A stretch of DNA of 64,000 nucleotides from Polaromonas vacuolata (lineage in GTDB: Bacteria; Pseudomonadota; Gammaproteobacteria; Burkholderiales; Burkholderiaceae_C). Made by a program: the position numbers and the translations under genes. Of the stretch, positions 18,320-28,750 are shown one piece after another. The number at the start of each line of letters is the position of its first letter. The stretch's first letter is position 1. The stretch is taken from positions 3,219,501 to 3,283,500 of the forward strand of contig NZ_CP051461.1 in the NCBI RefSeq assembly GCF_012584515.1. Reading direction: 5' to 3'. The notes beneath the pieces are model-generated. The model was given only the letters and a program-made list of their open reading frames with translations, made no database searches and was not told the DNA's origin.

Positions 18320-19288
18320 ATGGATTTGTGCCAAGAAAAACCTCTGCCATTGGCCATCACGGCGCAAGACGGCTACCCCCTCAAAGGCTTGTGCTGGCGC
18401 CACCTTACAGACACACCTCAGACCGCACGCCCGGTCATCGTCATCAACCCCGCCACCTCAGTGCTTTGCACTTATTACAGCCGTTTCGCAGCCTATTTGC
18501 ACCGCAATGGTTTTGATGTCATTTGCTATGACTACCGCGGCATAGGCCTGTCCAAGCCAGCGTCGCTGCGGGGTTTTCAGGCCGGCTGGCTGGACTGGGG
18601 CCAGCTCGATTTTCAAGCCGTGTTGCAGTACGCAGCCAGCGACTTTCCCGGCCAACCGGTGCAAGTAGTCGGTCACAGTGTGGGCGGGATGTTGATTGGT
18701 TTGGCTGCGTCCAACGCCAACATCACTCGGGTCTTCAGCATGGGTGCGCAACATGCTTACTGGCGTGATTACCCGGCCAAACAGCGACTGCGCTTGCTGC
18801 TCAAATGGCATGTTTTTATGCCGCTGGTGACGGCTTTGCTAGGCTACTTTCCGGCCAAACGTTTGGGTTGGATGGAAGACACGCCGCGCGGCGTGGTGCA
18901 AGACTGGACGGCACGAGCAGCGCGGTTTGAAGATACCTATAAGTCAGGTGCCAGGGTTCTTTCTAGCGCCGACAGACGCGGGATCATCGCGCAGTTCACC
19001 GCCCTTCGCTGCCCGACACTGGCGCTAAGCGTGACGGACGATGAATTTGGCACCGTCGCCGCAGTGCAAAGATTGCTACGCTGCTTTGATAGCAGCGCAT
19101 CCACGCATTTGCGCGTCGCGCCTGAATCCTTGGGGCTTAAAGAGATAGGCCATTTCGCTTTTTTTCACAGCCGCTTTGAACCTACGCTATGGCCTATTGC
19201 CTTAGCTTGGCTAAGAGAAGGCAGCTTGCCTGATAGCGTGGGTGATAGCGTGGGTGAGATAGTCAAGCCCTTGAAAACCGTCAGATAA
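18320..19288 (+). CDS. Alpha/beta-fold hydrolase
   Basis: A 322-residue hydrolase of the serine aminopeptidase/monoglyceride lipase-like alpha/beta family. The nucleophile elbow is GHSVGG; CYDYRGIGLS marks the strand-turn before it, and the late GHFAFF segment supplies the likely catalytic His. No signal peptide is visible, so it should be cytoplasmic. It is a monocistronic gene. Substrate unknown. Confidence 0.85.
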   Translation: MDLCQEKPLPLAITAQDGYPLKGLCWRHLTDTPQTARPVIVINPATSVLCTYYSRFAAYLHRNGFDVICYDYRGIGLSKPASLRGFQAGWLDWGQLDFQAVLQYAASDFPGQPVQVVGHSVGGMLIGLAASNANITRVFSMGAQHAYWRDYPAKQRLRLLLKWHVFMPLVTALLGYFPAKRLGWMEDTPRGVVQDWTARAARFEDTYKSGARVLSSADRRGIIAQFTALRCPTLALSVTDDEFGTVAAVQRLLRCFDSSASTHLRVAPESLGLKEIGHFAFFHSRFEPTLWPIALAWLREGSLPDSVGDSVGEIVKPLKTVR

Positions 19289-19327
19289 ATCAAGCGCTGA
19301 CGTCGAGGTCTTGATTTTTAGCGTGTT

Positions 19328-19786
19328 TTAAGTGTCTTTGCGCGGCTGGTTATAAGCCGAGAAAACACTGCTCTGGCCTGAGCGCTGCACCAGTAAAACC
19401 GAATACGGCTCTTGACGCGAACCCATCTCCATGCCGGGCGAGCCAATCACCATGCCGGGAACCGACAAGCCTAGGGCGGCAGATTTTGTGGCCAATAACT
19501 TTCGGATGTCTGCCGCCGGCACATGGCCTTCGATCACATAGCGACCGACGGTTGCCGTGTGGCAGCCAGCAAACTGCTCTGGCATGCCTAACTTTTGGCG
19601 AATCGGGCCGGTGTCGTCAACGTCGTTGACATGCACCGTAAACCCAGCCGCAGACAGATGCTTGACCCAATTGACGCAGCAGCCGCAAGAAGGTGTTTTA
19701 TAAACCTCTACAGCCGTTGCAGCGAGTGCCGGCATGGCTTGCAGCAAAGGCAGCAAAGACAGACCTAAAAGTGAGCGGCGCTTCAT
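19328..19786 (-). CDS. DUF411-family exported metal-binding protein
   Basis: A 152-residue DUF411 protein. A signal peptide (MKRRSLLGLSLLPLLQAMPALA) precedes YKTPSCGCCVNWVKHL, whose Cys cluster (C34, C36, C37) is the family hallmark, and later AGCHTATVG and IGSPGMEMG. DUF411 proteins often occur near copper or other metal resistance genes, and a copper/silver efflux operon begins 1.6 kb away. A periplasmic metal-binding or thioredoxin-like role is inferred, not shown. Confidence 0.85.
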   Translation of the reverse strand: MKRRSLLGLSLLPLLQAMPALAATAVEVYKTPSCGCCVNWVKHLSAAGFTVHVNDVDDTGPIRQKLGMPEQFAGCHTATVGRYVIEGHVPAADIRKLLATKSAALGLSVPGMVIGSPGMEMGSRQEPYSVLLVQRSGQSSVFSAYNQPRKDT

Positions 19787-20094
19787 GACAACTCTGCCGT
19801 GTTAGCGAGTTGCAGCGCATTGTTTAGCACCAAAAAATCGTTTGTAAGAAAGCCTGTAACGACGCTTTGCGTAGACTGCGATGAGCTAAGAATTTTCATT
19901 TTTTCATGCTATCACAGGGCTTTATCGCCCTTTGTTTTGAGGGCCTCACGCAGCGCAAATCAAAATAAAAGCTGGCGCCAAAACAGATTGGGAAACAAAT
20001 TAAATCAAAAAATTTGGATTAATTTTGCCGTTCCAAGTCAGTAGTCAACCGGCAGCAGGGAAAATGCAGCGATGAACATTATCTTTGCCGACCG
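19787..20094. other. Intergenic region with an orphan terminator-like hairpin
   Basis: About 308 bases without a convincing gene. It should hold the divergent promoters of the DUF411 and AI-2E-family genes; the only structural element noted is the hairpin at 19916-19938. Confidence 0.4.
19916..19938 (+). terminator. Orphan terminator-like hairpin
   Basis: AGGGC, a 6-base loop, GCCCT and then TTGTTTT form a short intrinsic-terminator-like element on the plus strand, with no coding gene upstream on that strand. It could end a small RNA or be chance. Confidence 0.3.
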
Positions 20095-21102
20095 ATGCCA
20101 TTGCCAATAAATACTAAAACCAGCACACAGTTTGCAAGCTACGCGCTAGTGGTTTTGCTCTGCCTAGGCTCTCTCGTCTATGGGCTACTGCCCGGCCTGC
20201 TGGCCGCTTGCGCGGGCTTTTTAATGGCCAACGCGCTGACCGGGGAAAATCGACTCAGAGGCCCAAAGCTCGGGCCAAAATTAGCCGCCGCCATCGTCAT
20301 ATTTTTGCCGCTGATAGGGCTGGGGTTGCTGCTGGCCAATGCCAGAGGCATGGTGTTTGGCTTGCTAGGACAGTATCAAGCCTTGTTGCACCAGCTCGCC
20401 GCCACAGTGCTGGAGATTCGCGACAAGCTGCCAGCTGACTTGGCAGTTCATCTGCCGGAGGAATTAATCGATGCACAGTTGTGGTTAGCCGACTATCTGC
20501 GCTCCAAGGCCAAAGCACTGTCCGGCGCTGGCGCGGCTGGCTTACATGGATTTTTTCTCGCCTATGTGGGCATTATTGTCGGCGCGTTAATCAAGGGCAC
20601 CTTAAAAAAGCCCACCATTGCGCCGCTGCGAGCAGCGATACGCCAACGGGCGGCTTGTTTTATCGATGCGTTTAGGCGCATCGTTCTGGCCCAGTTTTGG
20701 ATAGCGGCGATTAACGCCGCGCTGACTTCTGTCTTTTTGCTAGTGCTATTGCCACTCTTTGATGTCCAGATGCCTTACATAGGGCCACTAGTGGCGCTGA
20801 CCTTTTTTGCGGGTCTCATTCCCATCGTTGGTAACCTCATCTGCAACGTCGTGATCTCGCTGGCCGGGGTCTCTATCTCGGGTGCTGTGGGTCTGGCCTG
20901 TTTGCTGTTTTTAATCATCATCCATAAAACCGAATACCTGATTAACGCCAAGATACTGGGCAAACAAACCAATACCGCCGCCTGGGAGTTGCTAGCGGTG
21001 ATGTTCATCGGCGAGGCCGTGTTTGGCTTACCGGGCCTAGTGTCTGCGCCCCTTTACTACGCCTATGCAAAGATGGAGCTTCAGGTCACAAAACTGGTGT
21101 GA
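20095..21102 (+). CDS. AI-2E-family (UPF0118) membrane transporter
   Basis: A 335-residue polytopic inner-membrane protein. The N-terminus has paired helices (ALVVLLCLGSLVYGLLPGLLAAC and AAAIVIFLPLIGLGLLLA), then a long amphipathic segment, then several C-terminal helices with FAGLIPIVGN and the family-typical GLPGLVSAPLYYAY near the end. The family includes the AI-2 exporter TqsA, sodium/proton antiporters and the auxiliary PerM. The substrate here is unassigned. It is probably monocistronic. Confidence 0.85.
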   Translation: MPLPINTKTSTQFASYALVVLLCLGSLVYGLLPGLLAACAGFLMANALTGENRLRGPKLGPKLAAAIVIFLPLIGLGLLLANARGMVFGLLGQYQALLHQLAATVLEIRDKLPADLAVHLPEELIDAQLWLADYLRSKAKALSGAGAAGLHGFFLAYVGIIVGALIKGTLKKPTIAPLRAAIRQRAACFIDAFRRIVLAQFWIAAINAALTSVFLLVLLPLFDVQMPYIGPLVALTFFAGLIPIVGNLICNVVISLAGVSISGAVGLACLLFLIIIHKTEYLINAKILGKQTNTAAWELLAVMFIGEAVFGLPGLVSAPLYYAYAKMELQVTKLV

Positions 21103-21384
21103 AGCTGATCCGCACCCATACTGCCTGTTTTTTAAGCGCCGTCTGGAAAGCCAGCACTGACAACGTTTTAAGCACTTGTCCCTGCGCTTATCCACAGGGT
21201 CATGCCCGTGACTGAGGAATAACTCTGTGCTGTTTGTTCGGCGAAACACTGGTTTTCACTGCCTTCAATTACCGCATCACATAACGACTTTTGTAGTGAA
21301 TCTGCAAGCGGCAAAAGCCCGCCCAAGTCTGCGCAAACACCCACTAGCGCCAACAGACTAAAAACTCGTTGCTAGAATCCATTC

Positions 21385-21729
21385 ATGCGTGCGTTTATTT
21401 CCCTCTTATTGTGTCTTGCTGTGGCCTTCCAAGGTCTGGCGTATGCACATACATTCGAGCAGCTTTGCGCGATGGAGCAGGGAATGCAGGTGATAGTCAT
21501 GGATCACTCAGCCGCTATAAGTGACTGTTGCAATGATGCAGACACGGCAGCAAAAACCGGTCAGACATGTAAGACCGCTCAATCGTGCGCTCCTCTGGGC
21601 ACTTTTGCAGACGCATTGCTCGACGCAAAAAATATCCGCCCTTTGGCCGTTGTTCCTCAGTTGGCGGGCGTTTTGTTCATGCCGTCGGCTGACCAATCGA
21701 GCATCTGGCGACCGCCGCTGCTTAGCTAA
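21385..21729 (+). CDS. Small secreted Cys-rich protein heading the cus-type operon
   Basis: A 114-residue protein with a clear signal peptide (cleavage after AYA near residue 21). The mature part contains several Cys (LCAMEQGM, DCCNDAD, TCKTAQSC) and one His, and a Met-containing tail. It is the first plus-strand gene before the TolC, CusB and CusA genes, 110 bp ahead of them. Short, poorly conserved secreted proteins of this kind often begin heavy-metal efflux operons; a role in periplasmic copper or silver binding is inferred from position only. The family was not recognised. Confidence 0.7.
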   Translation: MRAFISLLLCLAVAFQGLAYAHTFEQLCAMEQGMQVIVMDHSAAISDCCNDADTAAKTGQTCKTAQSCAPLGTFADALLDAKNIRPLAVVPQLAGVLFMPSADQSSIWRPPLLS

Positions 21730-21839
21730 CTCCATTTTTCTCAGCGCTGTTGCAGCTACGCTTTTGCGTGGCTGTCACCGCAATTCGTGCGCGTTATGGC
21801 CTAGCCACAACGCATCACCACTGATTTGGACTTTAGCTA

Positions 21840-23213
21840 ATGCCCTTTTTTATTCGCCCTTGGACACCCTTAGGTGTGCCCCAAAAATTCGTGCGCAGCG
21901 CTACTGCGGCAATCTTTGCCGCGACCTTGTTTGCTGCTGATTTTTCAGCGTTGGCACAGACCGGTCAGACCCAAGGACAGCCGTCACTGACACTAGAGGC
22001 GGCCTTGCAAGCCGCACAAAAGCGCTCGCAAGCCTTGCCAGCACAAGACGCTGCGGCCACAGCGGCGCGCGAGCAAGCGGTTGCCGCAGGACGTTTGCCC
22101 GACCCCATGCTGCGTTTATCGGTTGATAACTTACCGGTTGATGGCGCTAAGCGCTTTAGCTTGACCGAAGACTTCATGACCATGCGCTCAGTCGGACTGA
22201 CGCAGACTTTCACACGAGAAGATAAGCGCCGCGCCCGCTCAGCGAGTTTCGAGCGCCAAGCCGATACGGCGCTCGCCGCGCGGGAAATGGAGTTGGCCAA
22301 CCTCAGGCGCGACACCGCACTGGCTTGGTTCGAGCGTTATTTTCAACAACAGTTAGTCGACATACTGTCAGCGCAACGCGCCGAAGCCAAGCTACAAATA
22401 GCCTCGGCTGACGCCGCCTATCGCGCGGGACGTGGCAGCCAAGCCGACGTCTTTTTAGCGCGCTCAGCAGTTGCACGACTAGACGATCGTATTCGCCAAG
22501 CGCAAGCGCAACTAACCAACGCCCGCACCCTGCTGACGCGCTGGATTGGCGACGTGGCCGCCGAATCCTTGGGCGCGCCACCCAGTATTTCGCAGACCCG
22601 CTTGACGCTTCCAAAGCCAGATGCGCGGTTTGATCAACACCCCGATATCGCCGTGTTGATCTCAAAAGAGGCGCAAGCCAAGGCCGCTGCCGAAGTGGCT
22701 CGGCAAGACAAACAGGCGGATTGGAGCGTGTCGCTGATGTACGGCCAGCGCGGTCCGTCTTTTTCCAACATGGCCTCGGTAGTCCTCAGCGTGCCGCTGC
22801 AATGGGATCAAGCCAATCGGCAAGACCGTGAACTCGCAGCCAAGCTGGCCAAGGTCGAACAAGCCCGGGCCGAACGCGAGGAAATGACGCGCGCGCGCAG
22901 GGCCCAAGTACAACGCTGGCTGGATAGCTGGCGCAGCGGTGTTGAGCGCATGAATGAGTACGACGCCAACTTAATACCGCTGAGCATTGACCGCAGCACT
23001 GCCGCGCTAGCTGCCTACAGTGGCGGCAAGGCCAGCCTATCCAGCGTGATTGACGCGCGCTTAAGTGAAGTCGACACGCGCCTAGAAAAACTGCGCATTG
23101 AAATGCAAACCGCCGACCTTTGGGTAGAGCTTGAATACTTGATGCCAGAAGACTCTACGGCATCAAACACAGCAGCAATGAAATCAAATAGCAGCCCAGG
23201 AGCACAGCCATGA
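21840..23213 (+). CDS. TolC-family outer-membrane efflux protein (CusC-like)
   Basis: A 457-residue outer membrane factor. After an N-terminal export segment ending around ALAQ, the sequence shows the long alternating heptad helices of the TolC fold, with ARREMELANLRRD- and RAGRGSQADVFLARSAV-like segments in the two internal repeats. It would form the exit duct for the CusB/CusA pump. Its stop overlaps the adaptor start by 4 bases (ATGA), so translation is coupled. It lacks an obvious lipobox, unlike many CusC proteins. Confidence 0.88.
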   Translation: MPFFIRPWTPLGVPQKFVRSATAAIFAATLFAADFSALAQTGQTQGQPSLTLEAALQAAQKRSQALPAQDAAATAAREQAVAAGRLPDPMLRLSVDNLPVDGAKRFSLTEDFMTMRSVGLTQTFTREDKRRARSASFERQADTALAAREMELANLRRDTALAWFERYFQQQLVDILSAQRAEAKLQIASADAAYRAGRGSQADVFLARSAVARLDDRIRQAQAQLTNARTLLTRWIGDVAAESLGAPPSISQTRLTLPKPDARFDQHPDIAVLISKEAQAKAAAEVARQDKQADWSVSLMYGQRGPSFSNMASVVLSVPLQWDQANRQDRELAAKLAKVEQARAEREEMTRARRAQVQRWLDSWRSGVERMNEYDANLIPLSIDRSTAALAAYSGGKASLSSVIDARLSEVDTRLEKLRIEMQTADLWVELEYLMPEDSTASNTAAMKSNSSPGAQP

Positions 23214-24880
23214 AACTCAAAATAATTGTAATTAGCTTGATCGCTGCGGGCGCTTTGGGTGCTGCCGGCTTTGGCGTTTACCGCGTGGGTATGCAGCGGG
23301 GTATGACTATGTCGAGTGCCGACGCGGGCGCTAATCCCTCCGTCAATGTCGCCGCCAACGCAGCAGCACCTACAGCCATGCTTGACCCGTCGAATTGGGG
23401 CATTCCTGAAGGCGAAGCCGCGACGCGAAGGCATATTGAAAACAAGCTCAAAGCCGGTGAGATTGACCCGATGACGGGTCGAAAAATTCTTTTCTACCAC
23501 GACCCCATGGTGCCGGGAAAAAACTTTGAAGATCCTGGCAAATCGCCCTTCATGAACATGATGCTAGTGCCCTCTTATGCCGGCAGCGACGGCGCAGACG
23601 GCAGCAGCGTGACCGTCAGCTCACGGATTCAACAAAACATTGGCCTGCGCACGGAAGCGGCCACTGAAGGCGTGTTGACGCCCGAGATATCGGCCGTCGG
23701 TGTGATTGCCTGGAATGAGCGCGACCAAGCCACAGTGCAAGCCAGAGCCATAGGTTTTGTCGAAAAACTGCATGTGCGTGCGACCTTTGACAACGTGCGT
23801 AAAGGCCAAGCACTGTTAGATCTTTACGTGCCCGATTGGGTCGCCGCACAAGAAGATTTTTTAGCCGTAGGCCGTATGCAGGGCAGCAACTTAGCGCCGT
23901 TAAAAGATGCCGCACGCTCGCGCATGCGCCAGGCCGGAATGGATGATGGCCAGATTCGCTTGGTGGAATCGACCGGCAAGGTGCAAGCCCGGGTAACTAT
24001 TCGCGCCCCTATAGACGGCGTCGTCACCGAGCTGATGGCGCGCGAAGGAATGACGGTGATGCCAGGCATGACGCTGGCGCGTATTTACGGCACAGCCACA
24101 GTTTGGGCGAATGCAGAAGTACCAGAAAGCCAAGTCGCACAACTCAAAACGGGCACGCGGGTTGAGGCCAAAAGTCCAGCACTACCTAACGCGCGCTTTG
24201 AAGGGCGTGTGCAAGCTTTGCTGCCCGACGTGAACCCACAAACACGCACACTAAAAGCGCGTATGGAAATCGCCAACACCGATAAGCGATTAGTGCCTGG
24301 CATGTTTGTTCAGATGACTTTTGCGCCTTTAAAAGCCGATAAGACGGTGCTAGTGCCAACCGAGGCCATCATACAAACTGGCAAACGCAGCTTAATTATG
24401 TTGGCGGAAGAAGGTGGGAAATTCAGACCAGTTGAGGTCGTTATTGGTCTTGAAGCGAACGGGAAAACTGAGATTAAAAGCGGTGTCAAAGTGGGCCAAC
24501 AAGTGGTCATGTCAGGCCAGTTTTTAATTGATTCAGAAGCCAGCCTCAAAGGCGTAGAAGCGCGTTTAAACCGAGACGCTGACACCGCTACAGCACCCGC
24601 CGCACCTGCCGCACCCGTTGCAATGACACAGATGCATAAAACCAAAGCGCATATCGAAGCCGTCACAGGCGACATGCTCACGCTCAGTCATCCCGCGATT
24701 GCCTCGCTCAAGTGGCCGGCCATGACTATGGATTTCAAGCTCATGCCGGGTAGCGGTGACGCCAAGGTTGCAGCCGGTCAAGACGTCGACATTGAGTTTC
24801 GTATGCCAGAAGATGATGGTCCGCAGATCATGAAGATTCAGCGCAATAAAACAGACAGTACCAAGGGAGTCGCGAAATGA
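23210..24880 (+). CDS. cusB: Cus-type RND periplasmic adaptor with fused C-terminal CusF-like domain
   Basis: A 556-residue membrane-fusion protein for Cu(I)/Ag(I) efflux. After an N-terminal membrane anchor comes a heavy-metal-binding segment at residues 96-123 (DPMVPG..., then [15 protein letters not shown]), then the barrel-sandwich, beta-barrel and membrane-proximal domains. A proline/alanine linker leads to a CusF-like domain at about 475-556. There H494, W502, M505 and M507 reproduce the spacing of the CusF metal site (H36, W44, M47, M49 in the E. coli protein). The separate chaperone CusF is therefore built into the adaptor. Both ends overlap neighbours by 4 bases. Confidence 0.92.
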   Translation: MKLKIIVISLIAAGALGAAGFGVYRVGMQRGMTMSSADAGANPSVNVAANAAAPTAMLDPSNWGIPEGEAATRRHIENKLKAGEIDPMTGRKILFYHDPMVPGKNFEDPGKSPFMNMMLVPSYAGSDGADGSSVTVSSRIQQNIGLRTEAATEGVLTPEISAVGVIAWNERDQATVQARAIGFVEKLHVRATFDNVRKGQALLDLYVPDWVAAQEDFLAVGRMQGSNLAPLKDAARSRMRQAGMDDGQIRLVESTGKVQARVTIRAPIDGVVTELMAREGMTVMPGMTLARIYGTATVWANAEVPESQVAQLKTGTRVEAKSPALPNARFEGRVQALLPDVNPQTRTLKARMEIANTDKRLVPGMFVQMTFAPLKADKTVLVPTEAIIQTGKRSLIMLAEEGGKFRPVEVVIGLEANGKTEIKSGVKVGQQVVMSGQFLIDSEASLKGVEARLNRDADTATAPAAPAAPVAMTQMHKTKAHIEAVTGDMLTLSHPAIASLKWPAMTMDFKLMPGSGDAKVAAGQDVDIEFRMPEDDGPQIMKIQRNKTDSTKGVAK

Positions 24881-27800
24881 TTGCTCGGCTCATTCGTTGG
24901 TCGATTGTTAATCGCTTCTTGGTTTTATTGGCGAGTTTAATCATCACCATCTGGGGCGTGATATCGCTCATGCGCACGCCGCTCGATGCGCTGCCGGACT
25001 TGTCTGATGTGCAAGTCATCATACGCACCAGCTGGCCAGGCCAAGCGCCGCAACTGGTGGAAAACCAGGTGACGTATCCACTCACCACCACCATGCTGTC
25101 AGTGCCCGGTGCTAAGGTGGTGCGGGGTTACTCCTTCTTTGGCGACAGCTATGTTTACGTGCTGTTTGAAGATGGAACGGACTTGTACTGGGCGCGCTCC
25201 CGGGTGTTGGAATATTTAAACCAAGTGCAGTCGCGCTTACCGCCCACCGCCGTTTCTTCCTTGGGGCCGGACGCTACTGGCGTTGGCTGGATTTTCCAAT
25301 ACGCGCTGGTCGATAAATCAGGCACGCAAGACATTTCACAACTGCGTGCGTTGCAAGATTGGTTTTTAAAGTTTGAATTAAAAACCGTGCCCAACGTCGC
25401 CGAGGTCGCCACCATAGGCGGCATGGTGCGGCAGTATCAAGTCGTGCTCGACCCCGACAAATTGGCCGCTTATCGCATCCCGCAAAGCAAAGTCATAGAA
25501 GCGATTCGCAGCGCTAACCAAGAAGCCGGTGGCTCGGTGTTGGAGATGGGCGAGGCCGAATACATGGTGCGCGCCTCGGGTTATTTAAAAACACTGGATG
25601 ACTTTCGCGCCATTCCTTTGATGACAACCGATGCCGGTGTTTCGGTGCGGCTAGCCGATGTGGCGCGAATTCAACTCGGCCCAGAAATGCGCCGCGGCAT
25701 AGGCGAGCTCGATGGTGAGGGTGAAGCCGTTGGCGGCGTGATCGTCATGCGCTCTGGCAAGAACGCGCTGGAAACGATTCAAGCAGTGAAAGCAAAATTG
25801 GCCAGCGTGCAGCAAAGCCTGCCCAAGGGCGTAGAGATTGTGCCGGTCTACGACCGGTCTAGACTGATAGAGCGAGCCATCGACAATCTAAGCTATAAGC
25901 TGATTGAAGAGTTCATAGTCGTGGCCTTGGTGTGCGCTATTTTTCTGTTCCATTTGCGCTCGGCGTTGGTCGCCATCGTCTCTTTGCCGCTAGGTATTTT
26001 GATGGCGTTTATCGTCATGCAACACCAAGGCGTTAACGCCAACATCATGTCTTTAGGCGGTATTGCTATCGCGATTGGCGCCATGGTCGATGCGGCGGTG
26101 GTGATGATAGAAAACGCGCATAAACACTTGGAAGCTTGGGAGCACAAACACCCGGGTGAAAAACTCAGCGGTGAGACGCGCTGGCATGTCATAGGCGATG
26201 CGGCGGCTGAAGTTGGGCCTGCGCTGTTTTTCTCACTGCTCATCATCACCTTGTCTTTTGTGCCGGTGTTCACGCTAGAAGCGCAAGAAGGGCGAATGTT
26301 TTCGCCGTTAGCTTTTACCAAAACCTACTCCATGGCAGCTGCCGCTGGTTTGGCGGTGACGCTGGTCCCGGTCTTAATGGGCTACTTGATTCGTGGGCGT
26401 ATTCCGAAAGAAACCGCCAACCCGCTGAACCGTTGGTTGATCGCTATTTACCGGCCCATGCTTAACGCCGTGCTGCGGTTTCCAAAAGCCACCATCAGTG
26501 TGTCGGTGTTGTTGTTGGGGCTAAGTCTGTGGCCGCTGCAACATATCGGTAGCGAATTCATGCCGCCTTTGGACGAGGGCGATTTGCTCTACATGCCTAC
26601 CGCCCTACCGGGATTATCGGCCGGCAAAGTAGCGCAATTACTGCAACAAACTGACCGCTTGATTAAAAGCCTGCCCGAAGTCAAAAGCGTTTACGGTAAA
26701 GCCGGACGCGCTGTGACCGCGACTGACCCAGCACCGCTGGTGATGTTAGAGACCATCATCCAATTCAACCCCAAGGAGACTTGGCGGCCCGGTATGACTA
26801 CCGACAAATTGGTTGATGAGCTCGACAAAATTGTCCGCGTACCCGGTCTTACCAACATCTGGGTGCCGCCGATTCGCAACCGCTTGGACATGTTGGCCAC
26901 GGGGATTAAAAGTCCGGTCGGCGTGAAAGTCTTGGGGCCCGACCTCGCCACCATAGACCGACTAACGGGTGAGATTGAGCGTTCACTTAAAACCGTGCCG
27001 GGCGTGAGCAGTGCGTTTGCCGAAAGGCTAACCGGTGGGCGTTATGTCGATGTGGATATCAACCGCGACGCAGCAGCGCGCTATGGTCTGAACATTAACG
27101 ACGTTCAAGCCATCATCGCCTCAGCAGTAGGCGGCATCAATATTGGCGAGACGGTGGAAGGCTTACAACGCTTTCCAATTAACGTGCGTTATCCGCGTGA
27201 GATTCGGGACTCATTAACGAATCTGCGCACGCTGCCCATAGTCACAGCACGCGGCCAGCAACTGGTGTTATCCGATGTTGCCAAACTAAGCATCACGGAT
27301 GGCCCGCCCATGCTGCGCAGCGAAAACGCCAGACTTGCCGGTTATGTCTACGTGGACATTCGTGGTCGCGATCTGGGCTCGGCGGTGCGTGAGATGCAAA
27401 GCACTGTGGCCGCAAAAGTAAAACTTCCGCCCGGCTACGCGGTGTCGTGGTCAGGGCAGTTTGAGTTTCTTGAGCGGGCAACGGCCAAGCTCAAATTAGT
27501 GGTGCCTTTTACGCTACTGATTATTTTCGTCTTGCTTTTCATTACCTTCAAAAGCTTTGGCGATGCGCTGCTCATCATGGCTACCCTGCCTTTCGCTTTG
27601 ATAGGTGGTATTTGGTTGCTTTATCTGCTGAACTACAACTTGTCGATTGCCGGTGTGGTGGGCTTTATTGCGCTAGCCGGTGTGGCCGCAGAGTTCGGTG
27701 TGATTATGTTGCTCTACCTCAAGCAAGCATGGACCGAAAGGCTAAATCAAAACAAGACCAGCGAGGCGGATTTATTGGACGCTATTCGTGAAGGCGCTGT

Positions 27801-28050
27801 GCTGCGGGTCAGACCCAAAGCCATGACGGTAGCGGTGATTCTGGCGGGCTTATTACCCATCATGTGGGGAACGGGCACGGGAAGCGAAGTCATGCAGCGC
27901 ATCGCCGCACCCATGGTGGGTGGCATGATTACCGCCCCGTTACTGTCTATGTTTGTGGTTCCAGCGGTCTTTTTATTGATGCGCAGACCGGGACGCAGAC
28001 GGGCGCCTTGGACGCGTCGTAGCGCGGCGAGTGAGATCTCTGCGCGCTAA
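24877..28050 (+). CDS. cusA: Heavy-metal efflux RND pump (CusA-like)
   Basis: A 1057-residue HME-RND transporter, full length for the family. It has twelve membrane helices, two large periplasmic loops, the proton-relay helix [16 protein letters not shown], and a Met-containing pore region ([16 protein letters not shown] and [20 protein letters not shown]) expected in Cu(I)/Ag(I) pumps. It starts inside the adaptor stop (ATGA). With the TolC-like and CusB proteins it forms a tripartite pump moving monovalent copper or silver out of the cell. Confidence 0.94.
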   Translation: MIARLIRWSIVNRFLVLLASLIITIWGVISLMRTPLDALPDLSDVQVIIRTSWPGQAPQLVENQVTYPLTTTMLSVPGAKVVRGYSFFGDSYVYVLFEDGTDLYWARSRVLEYLNQVQSRLPPTAVSSLGPDATGVGWIFQYALVDKSGTQDISQLRALQDWFLKFELKTVPNVAEVATIGGMVRQYQVVLDPDKLAAYRIPQSKVIEAIRSANQEAGGSVLEMGEAEYMVRASGYLKTLDDFRAIPLMTTDAGVSVRLADVARIQLGPEMRRGIGELDGEGEAVGGVIVMRSGKNALETIQAVKAKLASVQQSLPKGVEIVPVYDRSRLIERAIDNLSYKLIEEFIVVALVCAIFLFHLRSALVAIVSLPLGILMAFIVMQHQGVNANIMSLGGIAIAIGAMVDAAVVMIENAHKHLEAWEHKHPGEKLSGETRWHVIGDAAAEVGPALFFSLLIITLSFVPVFTLEAQEGRMFSPLAFTKTYSMAAAAGLAVTLVPVLMGYLIRGRIPKETANPLNRWLIAIYRPMLNAVLRFPKATISVSVLLLGLSLWPLQHIGSEFMPPLDEGDLLYMPTALPGLSAGKVAQLLQQTDRLIKSLPEVKSVYGKAGRAVTATDPAPLVMLETIIQFNPKETWRPGMTTDKLVDELDKIVRVPGLTNIWVPPIRNRLDMLATGIKSPVGVKVLGPDLATIDRLTGEIERSLKTVPGVSSAFAERLTGGRYVDVDINRDAAARYGLNINDVQAIIASAVGGINIGETVEGLQRFPINVRYPREIRDSLTNLRTLPIVTARGQQLVLSDVAKLSITDGPPMLRSENARLAGYVYVDIRGRDLGSAVREMQSTVAAKVKLPPGYAVSWSGQFEFLERATAKLKLVVPFTLLIIFVLLFITFKSFGDALLIMATLPFALIGGIWLLYLLNYNLSIAGVVGFIALAGVAAEFGVIMLLYLKQAWTERLNQNKTSEADLLDAIREGAVLRVRPKAMTVAVILAGLLPIMWGTGTGSEVMQRIAAPMVGGMITAPLLSMFVVPAVFLLMRRPGRRRAPWTRRSAASEISAR

Positions 28051-28061
28051 ATTTTTGTTCG

Positions 28062-28094
28062 CCGACGGAGATAGTTTTTATCTGTCTTCGTCGG
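28062..28094. terminator. Inverted repeat after cusA
   Basis: An imperfect hairpin (CCGACGGAGATA pairing with TATCTGTCTTCGTCGG, small internal loop) lies 12 bases after the cusA stop. There is no long T-run, so it may be a weak terminator or an mRNA 3'-end stabiliser. Confidence 0.35.
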
Positions 28095-28303
28095 TATTCA
28101 TAGACTTTTTATCAACTAATTTTTTCAACAATAAGAAAAAAAATAATCGAGTCAAGCACTTAGTCCTTGCGACGTATTGCTTGAAAACTATCACGGTAGT
28201 GCCCAAGTGAAATGGGTTATGGCAATGAAGTTAGTCTTTAAATAAATGCTTCACAATGCTGTCCATTTGTGAGGCGCAACACAAGAAAGCAGAGGATAAA
28301 AAA

Positions 28304-28453
28304 ATGATGAATGGAATGAACGGAATGGGAGAGATGATGAGCGGAGGCATGATGTGGGGCATGGGTCTCATCGGATTGCTGGTCTTGCTGTTGCTAGTGC
28401 TTGGCTTGGGCGCACTGATTAAGTATTTGTTTTTTGACAATCAAAAAAAATAA
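28304..28453 (+). CDS. Small Met-rich membrane protein
   Basis: A 49-residue protein. The first about 22 residues hold nine or more Met among Gly and Asn (MMNGMNGMGEMMSGG), followed by one strong membrane helix (GLIGLLVLLLLVLGLGALI) and a short basic tail. GAGG lies 8 bases before the ATG at 28304, so this start is preferred over one 48 bases upstream. Position 250 bp after cusA suggests a metal-linked role: the Met cluster on the N-side could bind Cu(I) or Ag(I). The family was not recognised; similar short MMGG-plus-helix proteins occur with metal genes. Confidence 0.65.
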   Translation: MMNGMNGMGEMMSGGMMWGMGLIGLLVLLLLVLGLGALIKYLFFDNQKK

Positions 28454-28490
28454 TTTCCACTTAGCGCCCCACGCACTGCGCATCGAATTA

Positions 28491-28517
28491 ACACCGCGTT
28501 ATGCGGCGTGGTTTTTT
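28491..28517 (+). terminator. Probable terminator after the small membrane protein
   Basis: A GC-rich imperfect hairpin (ACACCGC...GCGGCGTG) is followed directly by TTTTTT, 37 bases after the stop. It would end the small-protein transcript and possibly readthrough from cusA. Confidence 0.5.
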
Positions 28518-28750
28518 GGTGGCGCCGGCAGGTTTGCAAAATATTTTCTGCGTGACATAGACGTGTTTACGGAGTCGATTTTTGCCCCTTTAAAACCGGC
28601 CCTAATATTCATTTATCAAACTAAAAATACCCACGTCTAAATCATTGCTCAGCTGTGGATTTCCTAAAAATATCTGCTTACATCGCCATCAATATATTGC
28701 CCTTGCAGTTAGAAACTTTTGTACTGACTACTAAGATGTTGCAAACTTAA

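Noticed and set aside
28434..28640. A 68-codon open frame after the small Met-rich protein
   Set aside because: It overlaps the preceding gene end and the terminator hairpin, has no ribosome site, and its sequence has no coding character.
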